Shown here: positions 6,633 to 14,262 of the stretch, piece after piece | How positions within the stretch are numbered: position 1 is the first letter of the stretch | How the letters are laid out: each line of letters starts with the position of its first letter | Source of the DNA: an uncultured Bacteroidales bacterium | GTDB taxonomy: Bacteria > Bacteroidota > Bacteroidia > Bacteroidales > JAUNSR01 | NCBI GenBank assembly: GCA_947074165.1 | Contig: CAMTOT010000021.1 | Coordinates: 1-16,034 of the forward strand | Reading direction: 5' to 3' | DNA: 16,034 bases | The notes under the pieces: model-generated | What the model was told of the DNA's origin: nothing | Seen by the model: the letters and a program-made list of their open reading frames with translations, nothing else | Databases searched by the model: none | Position numbers and translations under genes: made by a program

Positions 6633-7307
6633 TTATTTAAAGTTGAATAGTTTATATGATATATTTTCATCGTATGTGTCAGTGTTGTCGATTCTTTTTA
6701 CAAAGTTAACAACACGATAAGTAACCGGTAGTATTATTATCTCATAAGCGGTCTTAAGTGCCGCCTGAGTTACTATAAGTATAAAAAGTTCTTTCATGCC
6801 AATCACGCCGGCAAATGCGATCGGGAAGAATATAAGTGAATCCGCAGACTCTCCTATAAGAGTAGATAATATTGCTCTGTATCCAAATCCTTTACCTTTA
6901 GTGGCTACTTTCATTTTACTCATTACATAGGCATTAAGAAATGACCCCACAATAAAAGCTATGAAACTTGCTATTGTTATGCGTAATGTAGCCCCAAATA
7001 CAGTAGAGAATGCTTCCTGACCTTCATAATATGGCGCCGAAGGAAGAGCAATCGCAATTTGGGCAACAGCTACAGCGAAAAAATTCATCGCGAAACCTGT
7101 CCATATAATCATTGATGCTTTTTTATATCCCCATACCTCTGCTATACAGTCATTTAGGATATACGCAATTGGGAATACTATTAGTCCTGCAGTAGCATTA
7201 ACCGGACCAATCTGAATTAACTTGCTTTCAAGGAAGTTCGCAAGAATAAGACACACACAAAAAAGGGTGCCGACAATCATAAAAGGAATACTTACTTTCT
7301 CTTTCAT
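6633..7307 (-). CDS. yhhQ: Queuosine precursor transporter (YhhQ/VUT family)
   Basis: This 224-residue inner-membrane protein belongs to the COG1738 family, whose studied members import preQ0 or preQ1. It has about six hydrophobic helices. Family marks are ANFLESKLI near the N-terminus, FPIAYILNDCIAEVWGYKKA (about residues 45-64), GESADSLIFFPIAF and KTAYEIIILPVTYRVV. The C-terminal 20 residues are hydrophilic and probably cytoplasmic. The gene is first in a two-gene operon with queF only two bases downstream; this pairing of importer with preQ0 reductase strongly supports preQ0 as the likely substrate, which is inference. The leader is about 35 or about 135 bases depending on which of two candidate promoters is used. 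Confidence 0.9.
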   Translation of the reverse strand: MKEKVSIPFMIVGTLFCVCLILANFLESKLIQIGPVNATAGLIVFPIAYILNDCIAEVWGYKKASMIIWTGFAMNFFAVAVAQIAIALPSAPYYEGQEAFSTVFGATLRITIASFIAFIVGSFLNAYVMSKMKVATKGKGFGYRAILSTLIGESADSLIFFPIAFAGVIGMKELFILIVTQAALKTAYEIIILPVTYRVVNFVKRIDNTDTYDENISYKLFNFK

Positions 7308-7449
7308 CTCAGGTTTATAAAAAAAAGATCATTGCCATTGAGGCAAATTTAATATTGTAGAAGCTTGTTTTTTACGTGGTTGGCCAAGCACACGAGGAAA
7401 TTGTTTTCAGAATATTGGCGGATAAAAACTTTCCCGATAAAATCCATTA

Positions 7450-7457
7450 CAAAAGTA
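7450..7457 (-). promoter_or_regulatory. Candidate -7 promoter element for yhhQ-queF
   Basis: On the minus strand this reads TACTTTTG, matching TAnnTTTG, with ATTG about 20 bases upstream as a possible -33 element. It would give a leader of about 135 bases. A competing match, TAAATTTG (plus 7344-7351), would give a leader of about 35 bases but lacks an upstream TTG. Confidence 0.4.
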
Positions 7458-7598
7458 TATTGTTTTTTGAACCAATGCAATATAAAAAACGTTTAATTAT
7501 AAGTATACATATTTTGTGTTAATGTGCTTTTGATTTTAATAAATTGCACAAAAAGCAACAAAATGTTTTCAATGTGTTTTTAATATGCACACTTTTTT

Positions 7599-7606
7599 TA
7601 CCTTTG
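7599..7606 (+). promoter_or_regulatory. Candidate -7 promoter element for the FadL-like gene
   Basis: TACCTTTG matches the Bacteroidota -7 consensus exactly and lies 32 bases upstream of the ATG at 7638, leaving a leader of roughly 25 bases. The -33 side is only a weak tgtgtttt. Confidence 0.6.
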
Positions 7607-7637
7607 TGCCAAATTTGAAATAAAACATATTTAAATA

Positions 7638-8939
7638 ATGAAAAAAATCACTTTACTATCATTAGCTTCAATATTCTCGATGTCTGTAATGGCAGAGGGA
7701 TTTCAGGTTAATACACTGAGTGCTAAGCAAAGCGGTATGGGTCATGTTGGAACGGGTATGAAACTTGGTGCGGAGAGTATGCACTTTAACCCGGCAGGAT
7801 TGGCATTTATGGAGCAGACTCTTGATGTTTCAGCCGGTATCACAGGAGTATGGGCTGAGGCAAGATATTCTCATGACGGATATAGTGAACATACAGATAA
7901 TGATCCGAGCACACCTCTTTATGCTTATGCCGGATTTAAGATATATGATTTTTTAAAAGCTGGAATATCTTTAACTACTCCTTACGGAAGTAGTATTAAA
8001 TGGCCAAACAACTGGAAAGGTGCTGACCTGGTGCAGGAGATGTCACTTAAATCATTCTCTTTGCAACCAACTCTTGCATGGAAGATTACAGATAATCTTT
8101 CTATCGGCGCAGGTCTTATGATTATGTGGGGTGATGTAAATATCTCAAGATCATTGTTGCCTATGGGCGCGTTATCTGCGATTGCACCACAATACAATGA
8201 TGTTGTTCTTGCTTCTGCTTCATTGCACGGTAAATCAAGCACCAGAGTAGGTTTTAACGTTGGCGCAATGTATGATATTAATAATGAGTGGACAGTAGGT
8301 GCATCATTCCGATCAAAAGTTACTGCTAAAGTACATGAAGGTAAGGCGACCATGGATTATGCAAGTGAGGCAATCAAAAAGATTTTGATAAATATGTCCA
8401 CTTTCCCTCAGCTTGATAAAGGTACATTTAAAGCGGAACTTCCATTACCTGCTAACCTGACATTTGGAGGTACTTATTCTCCTGAAAACAGTAACTGGTT
8501 ATTTTCTGCTGATGTACAATGGACATTCTGGTCTGCATACAAAGAGTTGAATGTAGTATTTACAGAAGTATTTCTTGAACCTTACAGCATCCAGGCTGAT
8601 AAAAAGTATAAAGATTCATTTGCGTTCAGATTTGGATCTCAATATGCTCTTACAGAAAGATGTGATTTAAGAGCAGGTGCATATTTTGATATGTCGCCGG
8701 TCAGAGATGATTATTATAACCCTGAGACACCAAGCATGAATAAACTCGGCTTTACTCTTGGTGGTTCTTTCAGACCGTTAAAACATTTCTCAATTAATGC
8801 GTCTGTAATATATCTACAGGGGATAAGCAGAGATGGATCTTATGAGTTTGTTGATGGTCTTAAACAACCACAAAGATTTGAAGGTCATTATAAATCATCA
8901 GCGTTTATCGCATCTCTTGGACTTGGGTACCACTTTTAA
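7638..8939 (+). CDS. OmpP1/FadL/TodX-family outer-membrane transporter
   Basis: This 433-residue protein is a predicted 14-stranded outer-membrane barrel of the FadL family, which passes long-chain fatty acids and other hydrophobic compounds across the outer membrane. A signal peptide (MKKITLLSLASIFSMSVMA, cleavage after Ala19) precedes EGFQVNTLSAKQSGMG, which resembles the N-terminal hatch, and the hallmark NPAG motif is at residues 51-54. The remainder is rich in alternating aromatic and polar segments and the chain ends in LGLGYHF, with the terminal Phe expected of proteins inserted by the BAM complex. It is a single gene with its own promoter and terminator. Family is confident; the actual substrate in this organism is not known. 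Confidence 0.9.
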   Translation: MKKITLLSLASIFSMSVMAEGFQVNTLSAKQSGMGHVGTGMKLGAESMHFNPAGLAFMEQTLDVSAGITGVWAEARYSHDGYSEHTDNDPSTPLYAYAGFKIYDFLKAGISLTTPYGSSIKWPNNWKGADLVQEMSLKSFSLQPTLAWKITDNLSIGAGLMIMWGDVNISRSLLPMGALSAIAPQYNDVVLASASLHGKSSTRVGFNVGAMYDINNEWTVGASFRSKVTAKVHEGKATMDYASEAIKKILINMSTFPQLDKGTFKAELPLPANLTFGGTYSPENSNWLFSADVQWTFWSAYKELNVVFTEVFLEPYSIQADKKYKDSFAFRFGSQYALTERCDLRAGAYFDMSPVRDDYYNPETPSMNKLGFTLGGSFRPLKHFSINASVIYLQGISRDGSYEFVDGLKQPQRFEGHYKSSAFIASLGLGYHF

Positions 8940-8954
8940 TATATCTCAATCATA

Positions 8955-8998
8955 ATAAAGCAAAAGCGTCAGCCTTTCGGTTGACGCTTTTGCTTTAT
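8955..8998 (+). terminator. Long bidirectional intrinsic terminator
   Basis: A 20-bp stem (8955-8974 with 8979-8998) carries only one G-U pair around the tetraloop tttc. The arms end in A-rich and T-rich tracts, so it can work in both directions. It lies 15 bases after the FadL-like stop and 11 bases from the stop of the convergent nuclease-family gene. Confidence 0.88.
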
Positions 8999-9009
8999 CT
9001 ATAACTTAA

Positions 9010-10038
9010 TTATCTGATTTTTAAATCTAATATAATAGGCAGGTGGTCGCTGAATCCCTCCTCGTACCTATATCCATAGTAAGTTCGTTTTGTACGATAG
9101 CCGAAATACTTAGTATCCTCTGTCAATAAAAAATCAGCATTAAAATACTCAACTCCTGATATTGAAGGTGGGCTTTTTCTATTGTATAGTGAATTATTAA
9201 CTATAAACTGATCGAGAAACCCCCATTCGCCGTCATATTTATGAGTTCCGTTTGTGATAATGCCATCTTCATAACTTGCCTTAGCCTCCCACATCAGATT
9301 AATCAGTGCGTCATCATTCTTCTTGTTACTTCTTTCGGCAGATACAGCATTTAATATATGGCAAATATTTTTATCAGACGGATAATCATTAAAATCACCC
9401 ATTACTATAATATTGGGATTCTTTCTAACAGTAATCACAGAATCTATAACAGCGCGCAGTCTTTTATTTGCAATCTCTCTATATTTTTTTGTCTCATTAA
9501 GTCCTTCAGATCTGGACGGGAAATGACATACGGCAATATCAATAGTGTCTTTTTTCGTAATTAATCCTGATACGAGGAGTATATTTCTTGTTTTCCTGTC
9601 GTGCTTATCCAGATTAATATTTATCTCCTTGAATGATATTGGTTTAAAACGGTCTCTTTTATATATAAAAGCTATATCAATACCTCTCAGGTCAGGCGAA
9701 GATGTTATATAAAATCTATAATTGAGTTTGTATAATGGTGTATAGTGCAGAAAATTGTGAATTACAGAATCGTTCTCCACCTCACAAAAAGCCATAACCG
9801 CAGGTATATCTCCTTTACCGCAAGCAATGACCGCTTTACAGATGTTATTCAGTTTTTTGTGATATTTGTATCTGCTCCATCTTCGGGGTGAGTCTGGCAG
9901 GAAGTCGGAATCATTTTTTACAGAATCTTTTTTATAATCAAACAAGTTCTCTACATTCCAAAATATGATCTTGAAATTCTCCGCTTTTATTTCCGAAACT
10001 ATTAAGCAGCTTATTATTATTATAAATAAATATCTCAC
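9010..10038 (-). CDS. Exported endonuclease/exonuclease/phosphatase-family protein
   Basis: This 342-residue protein has the DNase I-like metal-dependent phosphoesterase fold. Motifs in order: WNVENLFD (Glu30, metal ligand), CEVEND (Glu86 region), RGIDIAFIY, the catalytic-type His in CHFPSR, GDFNDYPSD, LDQFIV, and the C-terminal GFSDHLPI (Asp331-His332). All key residues appear intact, so it should be active as a nuclease or phosphodiesterase. A hydrophobic N-terminus (MRYLFIIIISCLIVSEIKA) marks it as exported; cleavage after Ala19 is likely, and Cys11 is too near the start to be a convincing lipobox. It is the second gene of a pair, 70 bases after the beta-helix lipoprotein gene, and ends at a shared terminator. 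Its substrate is unknown: extracellular DNA or RNA, or a phosphorylated lipid or sugar, are all possible. Confidence 0.87.
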   Translation of the reverse strand: MRYLFIIIISCLIVSEIKAENFKIIFWNVENLFDYKKDSVKNDSDFLPDSPRRWSRYKYHKKLNNICKAVIACGKGDIPAVMAFCEVENDSVIHNFLHYTPLYKLNYRFYITSSPDLRGIDIAFIYKRDRFKPISFKEININLDKHDRKTRNILLVSGLITKKDTIDIAVCHFPSRSEGLNETKKYREIANKRLRAVIDSVITVRKNPNIIVMGDFNDYPSDKNICHILNAVSAERSNKKNDDALINLMWEAKASYEDGIITNGTHKYDGEWGFLDQFIVNNSLYNRKSPPSISGVEYFNADFLLTEDTKYFGYRTKRTYYGYRYEEGFSDHLPIILDLKIR

Positions 10039-10108
10039 ATCTGCGTTTTTGTTAAAAACACACGATATGAGATATTTGTTTAAATTATCACTATTTATGA
10101 TAACTATA

Positions 10109-11533
10109 TTAATAGTTGTATTGATATGCTCCTATATCTGTCATCCCTTGTCGGCGGAGTGACCCGTCAAGATCTTCGGGGAATTCAAAAGAATATATGC
10201 TGTTGCCTTTGTCTCTTGCTTCTGATATTGAATCAAGATGAAAATCAAATAAATATACCTCGCCTTCAATCTTCTTGAATGCAGGATCTTTATTCCATAC
10301 GGTATTGATAAACTTATTGTCATCCTCTCCGCGGGCTTTTATCAGGCAGTGATCAAATTTAAAATCATATAGAGCCTCTATCGGTTTGTTTAAAAAAGCG
10401 GAATCAAGACTTACTTCCAAATCTCTTTTGCCCCATATTATGCAGTTCTCAAATTTTGCATTAATGAGAGGTATAGCAATAGGTCTGGCATTGGTGTCAA
10501 GTTTATAATTTTGCAGATAAACGGCAGAGCCTGTTATACTTCCTATATTATAAAGGTTAGCTATCGTACAAAATGTAAATCGATAATCACCTCCGTTAAG
10601 ATATACAAGAGAGCCACCTGAATTAGTAAATAGAGAGTTTGATACATTCATTCTTACATTTTCCGCACTCAGAAGGTTGCCTGAAGATAGTTTAAATTTA
10701 GAATGGTCTATATAAAGTTTCTCGGTTTCAACAGATGCCGAATCAATCACAATCCCCGTAGTGGATCCTCTGAACTCTGTATGTAGCATCTTATTGCCGT
10801 AACTATTTTGAGTAAATCTCATTCCTCCCCATTGTGCCGATAGCTCATCATAAGGCAGATTGGAAAATAGATTGTCGGTACGATCTCCACGAAATACAAC
10901 CGGACTGTTACGTTCGCCGTTGCAAATTAGAGTGCCGTCTATTCTTATGTTCACTTTATCATGTATGAAGAACCTTACATTCTTGTTAAGAGTAAGAGTC
11001 ACATTCTCTTTTACTATAATACTATCATAAATAAGAAACGGTTTTTCTCCGCTCAGGATAGTGTCAGAGAAAAATACTTTCCCTTTTAGCCTTATAGCAT
11101 CCTGACCGTAAGACTCAAGTATAACTTCTTGTCGTATGCCATTATATGAGAAGTTGATTTTCCCCACCTGACGAGAAGGCGCGTTATTGTTAGTCTCAAC
11201 CGGTGTAACTTCAACAAACACAAAAAGAGAATCTCTCCTTCTTATCTCTACATTAGAAAAATTATTACCCTTCATCCCATCCACATTGATGCGGAATCCT
11301 GAGTTGTCGCTGTTTACCAGATTAATATTTTCAATATTTATAGCCTTAGAATTATTATTATAAATCATAAGTCTTTTTGTCGAAGACCCTATAGCGGTAA
11401 ACACAGTATCGAATTTTACCGTATCTGCCGAAAAATTTAATTTATGATCAGGACTGGTGGTGAAGTCGTCATCATTGCACCCGGCAAGTAACGATAAAAT
11501 TATAAATGGGATAAGAAATAGTATCTTTTTCAT
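10109..11533 (-). CDS. Surface-type beta-helix lipoprotein
   Basis: This 474-residue protein starts with a lipoprotein signal (MKKILFLIPFIILSLLAGC, lipobox LLAG-Cys19). The residues after Cys19 are NDDDF, an acidic tract resembling the surface-export signal known from Bacteroidota lipoproteins, so display on the outer face is inferred. Residues about 30-140 look like a beta-sandwich domain (IGSSTKRLMIYNNNSKAINI and so on). Residues about 150-440 contain repeated short strands with Asn/Gly turns (for example FIHDKVNIRIDGTLICNGE, WGGMRFTQNS, FTNSGGSLVYLNGG, FENCIIWG), typical of a right-handed parallel beta-helix. It closes with DLDGSLRRQGMTDIGAYQY, an ending common to such proteins. It has no enzyme motif I recognise. 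It is the first gene of a pair with the exported nuclease-family protein 70 bases downstream. A carbohydrate- or matrix-binding role is possible but unproven. Confidence 0.83.
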   Translation of the reverse strand: MKKILFLIPFIILSLLAGCNDDDFTTSPDHKLNFSADTVKFDTVFTAIGSSTKRLMIYNNNSKAINIENINLVNSDNSGFRINVDGMKGNNFSNVEIRRRDSLFVFVEVTPVETNNNAPSRQVGKINFSYNGIRQEVILESYGQDAIRLKGKVFFSDTILSGEKPFLIYDSIIVKENVTLTLNKNVRFFIHDKVNIRIDGTLICNGERNSPVVFRGDRTDNLFSNLPYDELSAQWGGMRFTQNSYGNKMLHTEFRGSTTGIVIDSASVETEKLYIDHSKFKLSSGNLLSAENVRMNVSNSLFTNSGGSLVYLNGGDYRFTFCTIANLYNIGSITGSAVYLQNYKLDTNARPIAIPLINAKFENCIIWGKRDLEVSLDSAFLNKPIEALYDFKFDHCLIKARGEDDNKFINTVWNKDPAFKKIEGEVYLFDFHLDSISEARDKGNSIYSFEFPEDLDGSLRRQGMTDIGAYQYNY

Positions 11534-11619
11534 TTAAAATCAAAATATGATTCTTATTAAGCTTTACGATATAAACGTAATATGAGATGTTTTATTGTTA
11601 TTTATTTCGAGCCTGCAAC

Positions 11620-11664
11620 AATAACAAAGGGAACTCTACAGAATGTAAAGTTCCCTTTGTTATT
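11620..11664 (-). terminator. Intrinsic terminator after pepD
   Basis: A perfect 16-bp stem (11620-11635 with 11649-11664) is extended by three more pairs around a five-base loop. Read leftward, the second arm ends in ttgttatt, giving the T-rich tract. It lies 24 bases beyond the pepD stop and separates pepD from the lipoprotein gene on the same strand. Confidence 0.78.
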
Positions 11665-11687
11665 TTAATAAATGTGTTTGCAAATTA

Positions 11688-13136
11688 TTATGCCTGTTTA
11701 AGAATTGCCACAAGGTGATTCCAGAATTTTTCAACCGCAGGAATATGAAGCTTCTCATCAGGTGAATGTACACCACGCATAGTAGGACCGAAAGATATCA
11801 TATCAAGTCCCGGATATTTCGTAAGGAATAAACCACATTCAAGTCCGGCATGGATAGCTTTTATAGCCGGAGTAACTCCGTAAAGCTCTTCATAGGTGCT
11901 TATAGCGGTTTTCAGTATCTCAGAGTTAAGATTTGGTCTCCATCCCGGATATCCGTCACCGTGTGTAGATTTTGCACCGGCAAGTGTAAATACGCTTTCT
12001 ACAGTATGAGCGATATCAAATTTAGCCGACTCAACAGAGCTTCTCTGACTAGTGATTACCAGAATTGTATTATCCTGTTTCATCTTAACAGAAGCTAAGT
12101 TTGTAGATGTCTCCACAAGTCCCGGCATATCGCGACTCATTGCAATTACGCCGTGAGGGCACGCATGAATAGCATAAATAAGATTTTTAGCTGTTTTTGC
12201 GTCAATAGCAGAAGCAGGTCTCTCAACCGACTCCAATGTCATTGTGAAGTTTGGCTCAACGTCTTTTATTTCTGCTTCAATATCAGCAATAAATAAATTT
12301 AGAAGTATGCGTGCATTTTCCTTCTCTTTCGAAGGTACACCTAAAATGGCATAAGCCTCACGTGGTATGGCATTATGAAGATTTCCTCCGTCAATAGAGC
12401 AAAGTACAACATCCGTTTTCTGATATAAATCCCATATATAGCGGTTAAGGATTTTATTAGCATTGCCACGCCCCTCATGTATGTCACCACCAGAATGGCC
12501 TCCAAGAAGGTTCTTTACATCTACTCTGAAATAGAAGTAATTTTCAGGAGTTTCCACGCTCTCGTAAGTAAATGTATTTGTTGTGTCTATACCGCCTGCG
12601 CAGCCGATAAATACCTCTGCTTCATCTTCTGAATCAAGGTTAAGAAGCGTTTTAGAATTGAAGAAACCTTCTTCGATAGCGAAAGCTCCGGTAAGTCCTG
12701 TTTCCTCATCTACAGTGAACAGAGCCTCTACAGGGCCATGTTCAATGTTGTCTGCGGCAAGCACGGCAAGCGATGCCGCCATCCCGATTCCATTGTCTGC
12801 GCCAAGAGTAGTCCCTTTTGCCTTTACCCACTCTCCGTCAATGTATGTCTCGATCGGATCATTCTCAAAGTCGTGCTCAGTATCGTTATTCTTTTCGCAT
12901 ACCATGTCTATATGCGACTGCATTACAATTGATTTTGCCGATTCTTTGCCGGCAGTAGCAGGCTTACTGATTAATATATTGCCAATTTTATCTTCTTTGA
13001 TCTCAAGATTATGTTTTGAGGCGAACTCACGAAGGTAAGCGCGTATTTTTTCCTCTTTTTTTGATGGACGAGGCACTTGCGTAATCTCGTAAAAATATTG
13101 CCATATAAGATTTGGCGACAACTCTTTAATTTCCAT
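11688..13136 (-). CDS. pepD: Aminoacyl-histidine dipeptidase (cytosolic beta-Ala-His-type peptidase, M20)
   Basis: This 482-residue metallopeptidase splits dipeptides such as carnosine-type Xaa-His in the cytoplasm; it has no signal peptide. Zinc-site motifs are visible: MQSHIDMVCE (His75, Asp77), GTTLGADNGIG (bridging Asp114), DEETGLTGA (catalytic Glu144, Glu145), NLDSEDE (Asp168) and, near the C-terminus, RGVHSPDEKLHI (His457). LLGGHSGGDIHEGRGNA and AIHAGLECGLF also fit the PepD branch of M20. The inserted dimerisation domain is present, and the length fits the family. It is a single gene with its own terminator, divergent from the small membrane protein gene. No clean promoter was found in the 196-base divergent gap; tatatttatcg on the minus strand (around 13180) is the nearest partial match. 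Confidence 0.95.
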   Translation of the reverse strand: MEIKELSPNLIWQYFYEITQVPRPSKKEEKIRAYLREFASKHNLEIKEDKIGNILISKPATAGKESAKSIVMQSHIDMVCEKNNDTEHDFENDPIETYIDGEWVKAKGTTLGADNGIGMAASLAVLAADNIEHGPVEALFTVDEETGLTGAFAIEEGFFNSKTLLNLDSEDEAEVFIGCAGGIDTTNTFTYESVETPENYFYFRVDVKNLLGGHSGGDIHEGRGNANKILNRYIWDLYQKTDVVLCSIDGGNLHNAIPREAYAILGVPSKEKENARILLNLFIADIEAEIKDVEPNFTMTLESVERPASAIDAKTAKNLIYAIHACPHGVIAMSRDMPGLVETSTNLASVKMKQDNTILVITSQRSSVESAKFDIAHTVESVFTLAGAKSTHGDGYPGWRPNLNSEILKTAISTYEELYGVTPAIKAIHAGLECGLFLTKYPGLDMISFGPTMRGVHSPDEKLHIPAVEKFWNHLVAILKQA

Positions 13137-13303
13137 ATTATTATGATTATGAGTGTTTTTTTGTTTACTTTAATTTCGATAAATATACAATTTATAACCG
13201 TAAACAACTCTTAATAAATGCAACAAAACATTCAATATGTAAAATTTGAATTGTTAGTGTGCTAAAAAACGTGGTAAAAAAATAAAATACAGTGATAAAA
13301 ACT

Positions 13304-13311
13304 TATATTTG
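13304..13311 (+). promoter_or_regulatory. Candidate -7 promoter element for the small membrane protein/OmpH-like operon
   Basis: TATATTTG matches TAnnTTTG and lies 21 bases upstream of the ATG at 13333, giving a very short leader. Its G lies within an upstream TTG that could in principle start translation in the same frame, which makes that upstream start implausible. Confidence 0.55.
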
Positions 13312-13332
13312 CAGCTAATTAAAAATAAGGAT

Positions 13333-13545
13333 ATGGCACCAACTTTTATTATCACCGGCATAGGCGTTCTGATAGCGTTTCTTCTGATGGCTGTAAAAGT
13401 CTTGTTTGTAAAGGGTGGGAAATTCCCCAATACACACATAGCAGGCAATAAAGAGATGAAAAAAAGAGGAATAGGATGTGCTAAATCTATGGACCGTGAA
13501 TCACAACAAAAGAAGTCTCTCCTTGATATGATGGATGAAAATTAA
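13333..13545 (+). CDS. Small single-helix membrane protein of unknown function
   Basis: This 70-residue protein has one hydrophobic segment (residues 5-26), then a soluble tail with KVLFVKGGKFPNTHIAGNKEMKKRGIGC (the motif spans residues 22-49) and a hydrophilic end rich in Lys, Glu and Asp. There is one cysteine (Cys49), so it is not a multi-Cys metal site. I do not assign a function. The frame could extend upstream to a TTG at 13309, but that codon overlaps the likely promoter, so the ATG at 13333 is chosen. It lies 18 bases upstream of the OmpH-like gene, on the same strand, with no terminator between; the two are probably one transcript. The GGKFPNTH block looks like a conserved family core, but this is from impression, not a search. 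Confidence 0.8.
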   Translation: MAPTFIITGIGVLIAFLLMAVKVLFVKGGKFPNTHIAGNKEMKKRGIGCAKSMDRESQQKKSLLDMMDEN

Positions 13546-13563
13546 AAATTAGAATAAAAAGAG

Positions 13564-14160
13564 ATGAGAAAACTAAACAACTTCGTTAAGTCGGCGTGCG
13601 CAGCTGCTGCCGTAGTTTTGATGACTACTCAATGTACACCAAAACAGGCTCCTGTAGCAGCAGTAGCTTCAACCGGAACAGAAGCAATGACTATTCTGCC
13701 AATCGCTTATGTAAACATCGACTCACTTTTGACTCGATATGATTTTGTAAAAGTGGAGAGCGAAAAACTCCTTAAAAAAGGAGAAAATTCTCGTGTAGCA
13801 ATCAACGAGAAAGGTAAAAAGCTTGAAAACGAGGTTAAAGAATTTCAGCGAAAGATTCAAAACAATGCTTTCCTTTCAGAGCAACGCGCTCAGCAGGAGG
13901 CTCAGAGAATACAGAAGCTTGAGCAGGAACTTCAGGAGTATAGCGCTCGCCTGAGCAATGAACTTGGTGTAGAAGAGCAGAAAATGCATGTTGCTATTTC
14001 TGACTCAGTCAACAACATCATCAAAATTTACAATGCTCAAAAGAATTATCAGATGATTCTTTCTACTCAGACAGGTGGTCCGGTTTTGATTGCGGATCCT
14101 CGTTATGATATTACTTCAGAGATTGTAAATCTGCTTAACTCAAGATACAACAAGAAATAA
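13564..14160 (+). CDS. OmpH/Skp-like coiled-coil envelope protein
   Basis: This 198-residue exported protein matches the OmpH/Skp family, periplasmic chaperones for outer-membrane proteins. A signal sequence (residues 1-23, with a run of Ala and Val) ends in MTTQ before Cys24; the Gln at -1 is unusual for a lipobox, so lipid attachment is plausible but not sure. AYVNIDSLLTRYDFVK (about 48-63) is the family's N-terminal strand and helix start. A long charged coiled coil follows (about 64-150, rich in Lys, Glu, Gln), and ILSTQTGGPVLIADPRYDIT (about 165-184) is the typical C-terminal return to the body domain. It lacks the usual neighbours bamA and lpxD here and is instead paired with the small membrane protein. 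The gene ends before a strong terminator. Confidence 0.87.
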   Translation: MRKLNNFVKSACAAAAVVLMTTQCTPKQAPVAAVASTGTEAMTILPIAYVNIDSLLTRYDFVKVESEKLLKKGENSRVAINEKGKKLENEVKEFQRKIQNNAFLSEQRAQQEAQRIQKLEQELQEYSARLSNELGVEEQKMHVAISDSVNNIIKIYNAQKNYQMILSTQTGGPVLIADPRYDITSEIVNLLNSRYNKK

Positions 14161-14193
14161 TTAAATCTTTTTAGGTTTAGCAAAATATTAAAT

Positions 14194-14231
14194 AAGGCGA
14201 AAAGGGTAAACTCTCTTTTCGCCTTGTTTGT
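14194..14231 (+). terminator. Intrinsic terminator of the OmpH-like operon
   Basis: Stem aaggcgaaaag (14194-14204) pairs perfectly with cttttcgcctt (14215-14225), extended by a G-U and a G-C pair, with a short loop and the tract gtttgttt after it. It separates the operon from the AGCS gene, which starts 32 bases beyond. Confidence 0.85.
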
Positions 14232-14262
14232 TTACATATAGGCAGTTTGTAAATATATTAAG

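Larger units (their letters stand above)
7308..7637. other. Divergent intergenic region yhhQ/fadL-like gene
   Basis: These 330 AT-rich bases separate two divergent genes. The left part is the leader of yhhQ and contains a small hairpin ttgcc-tcaat-ggcaa on the minus strand (plus 7333-7347) and an inverted repeat cgtg/cacg around ttggcca (near 7375-7395). The right part holds the promoter of the outer-membrane protein gene. No open frame of interest and no known riboswitch consensus was recognised. Confidence 0.6.

Noticed and set aside
7308..7450. preQ1 riboswitch ahead of yhhQ
   Set aside because: I looked for the short pseudoknot pattern of class I and the longer class II arrangement and found neither; only generic small hairpins are present.
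7982..8353. Leftward 123-codon open frame
   Set aside because: It lies opposite the FadL-like gene, which has a full signal peptide and barrel, and it has no family features.
12583..13038. Rightward 151-codon open frame
   Set aside because: It lies opposite pepD, whose catalytic motifs are intact; the Ser/Ala/Pro-rich composition is that of a reverse-strand shadow.
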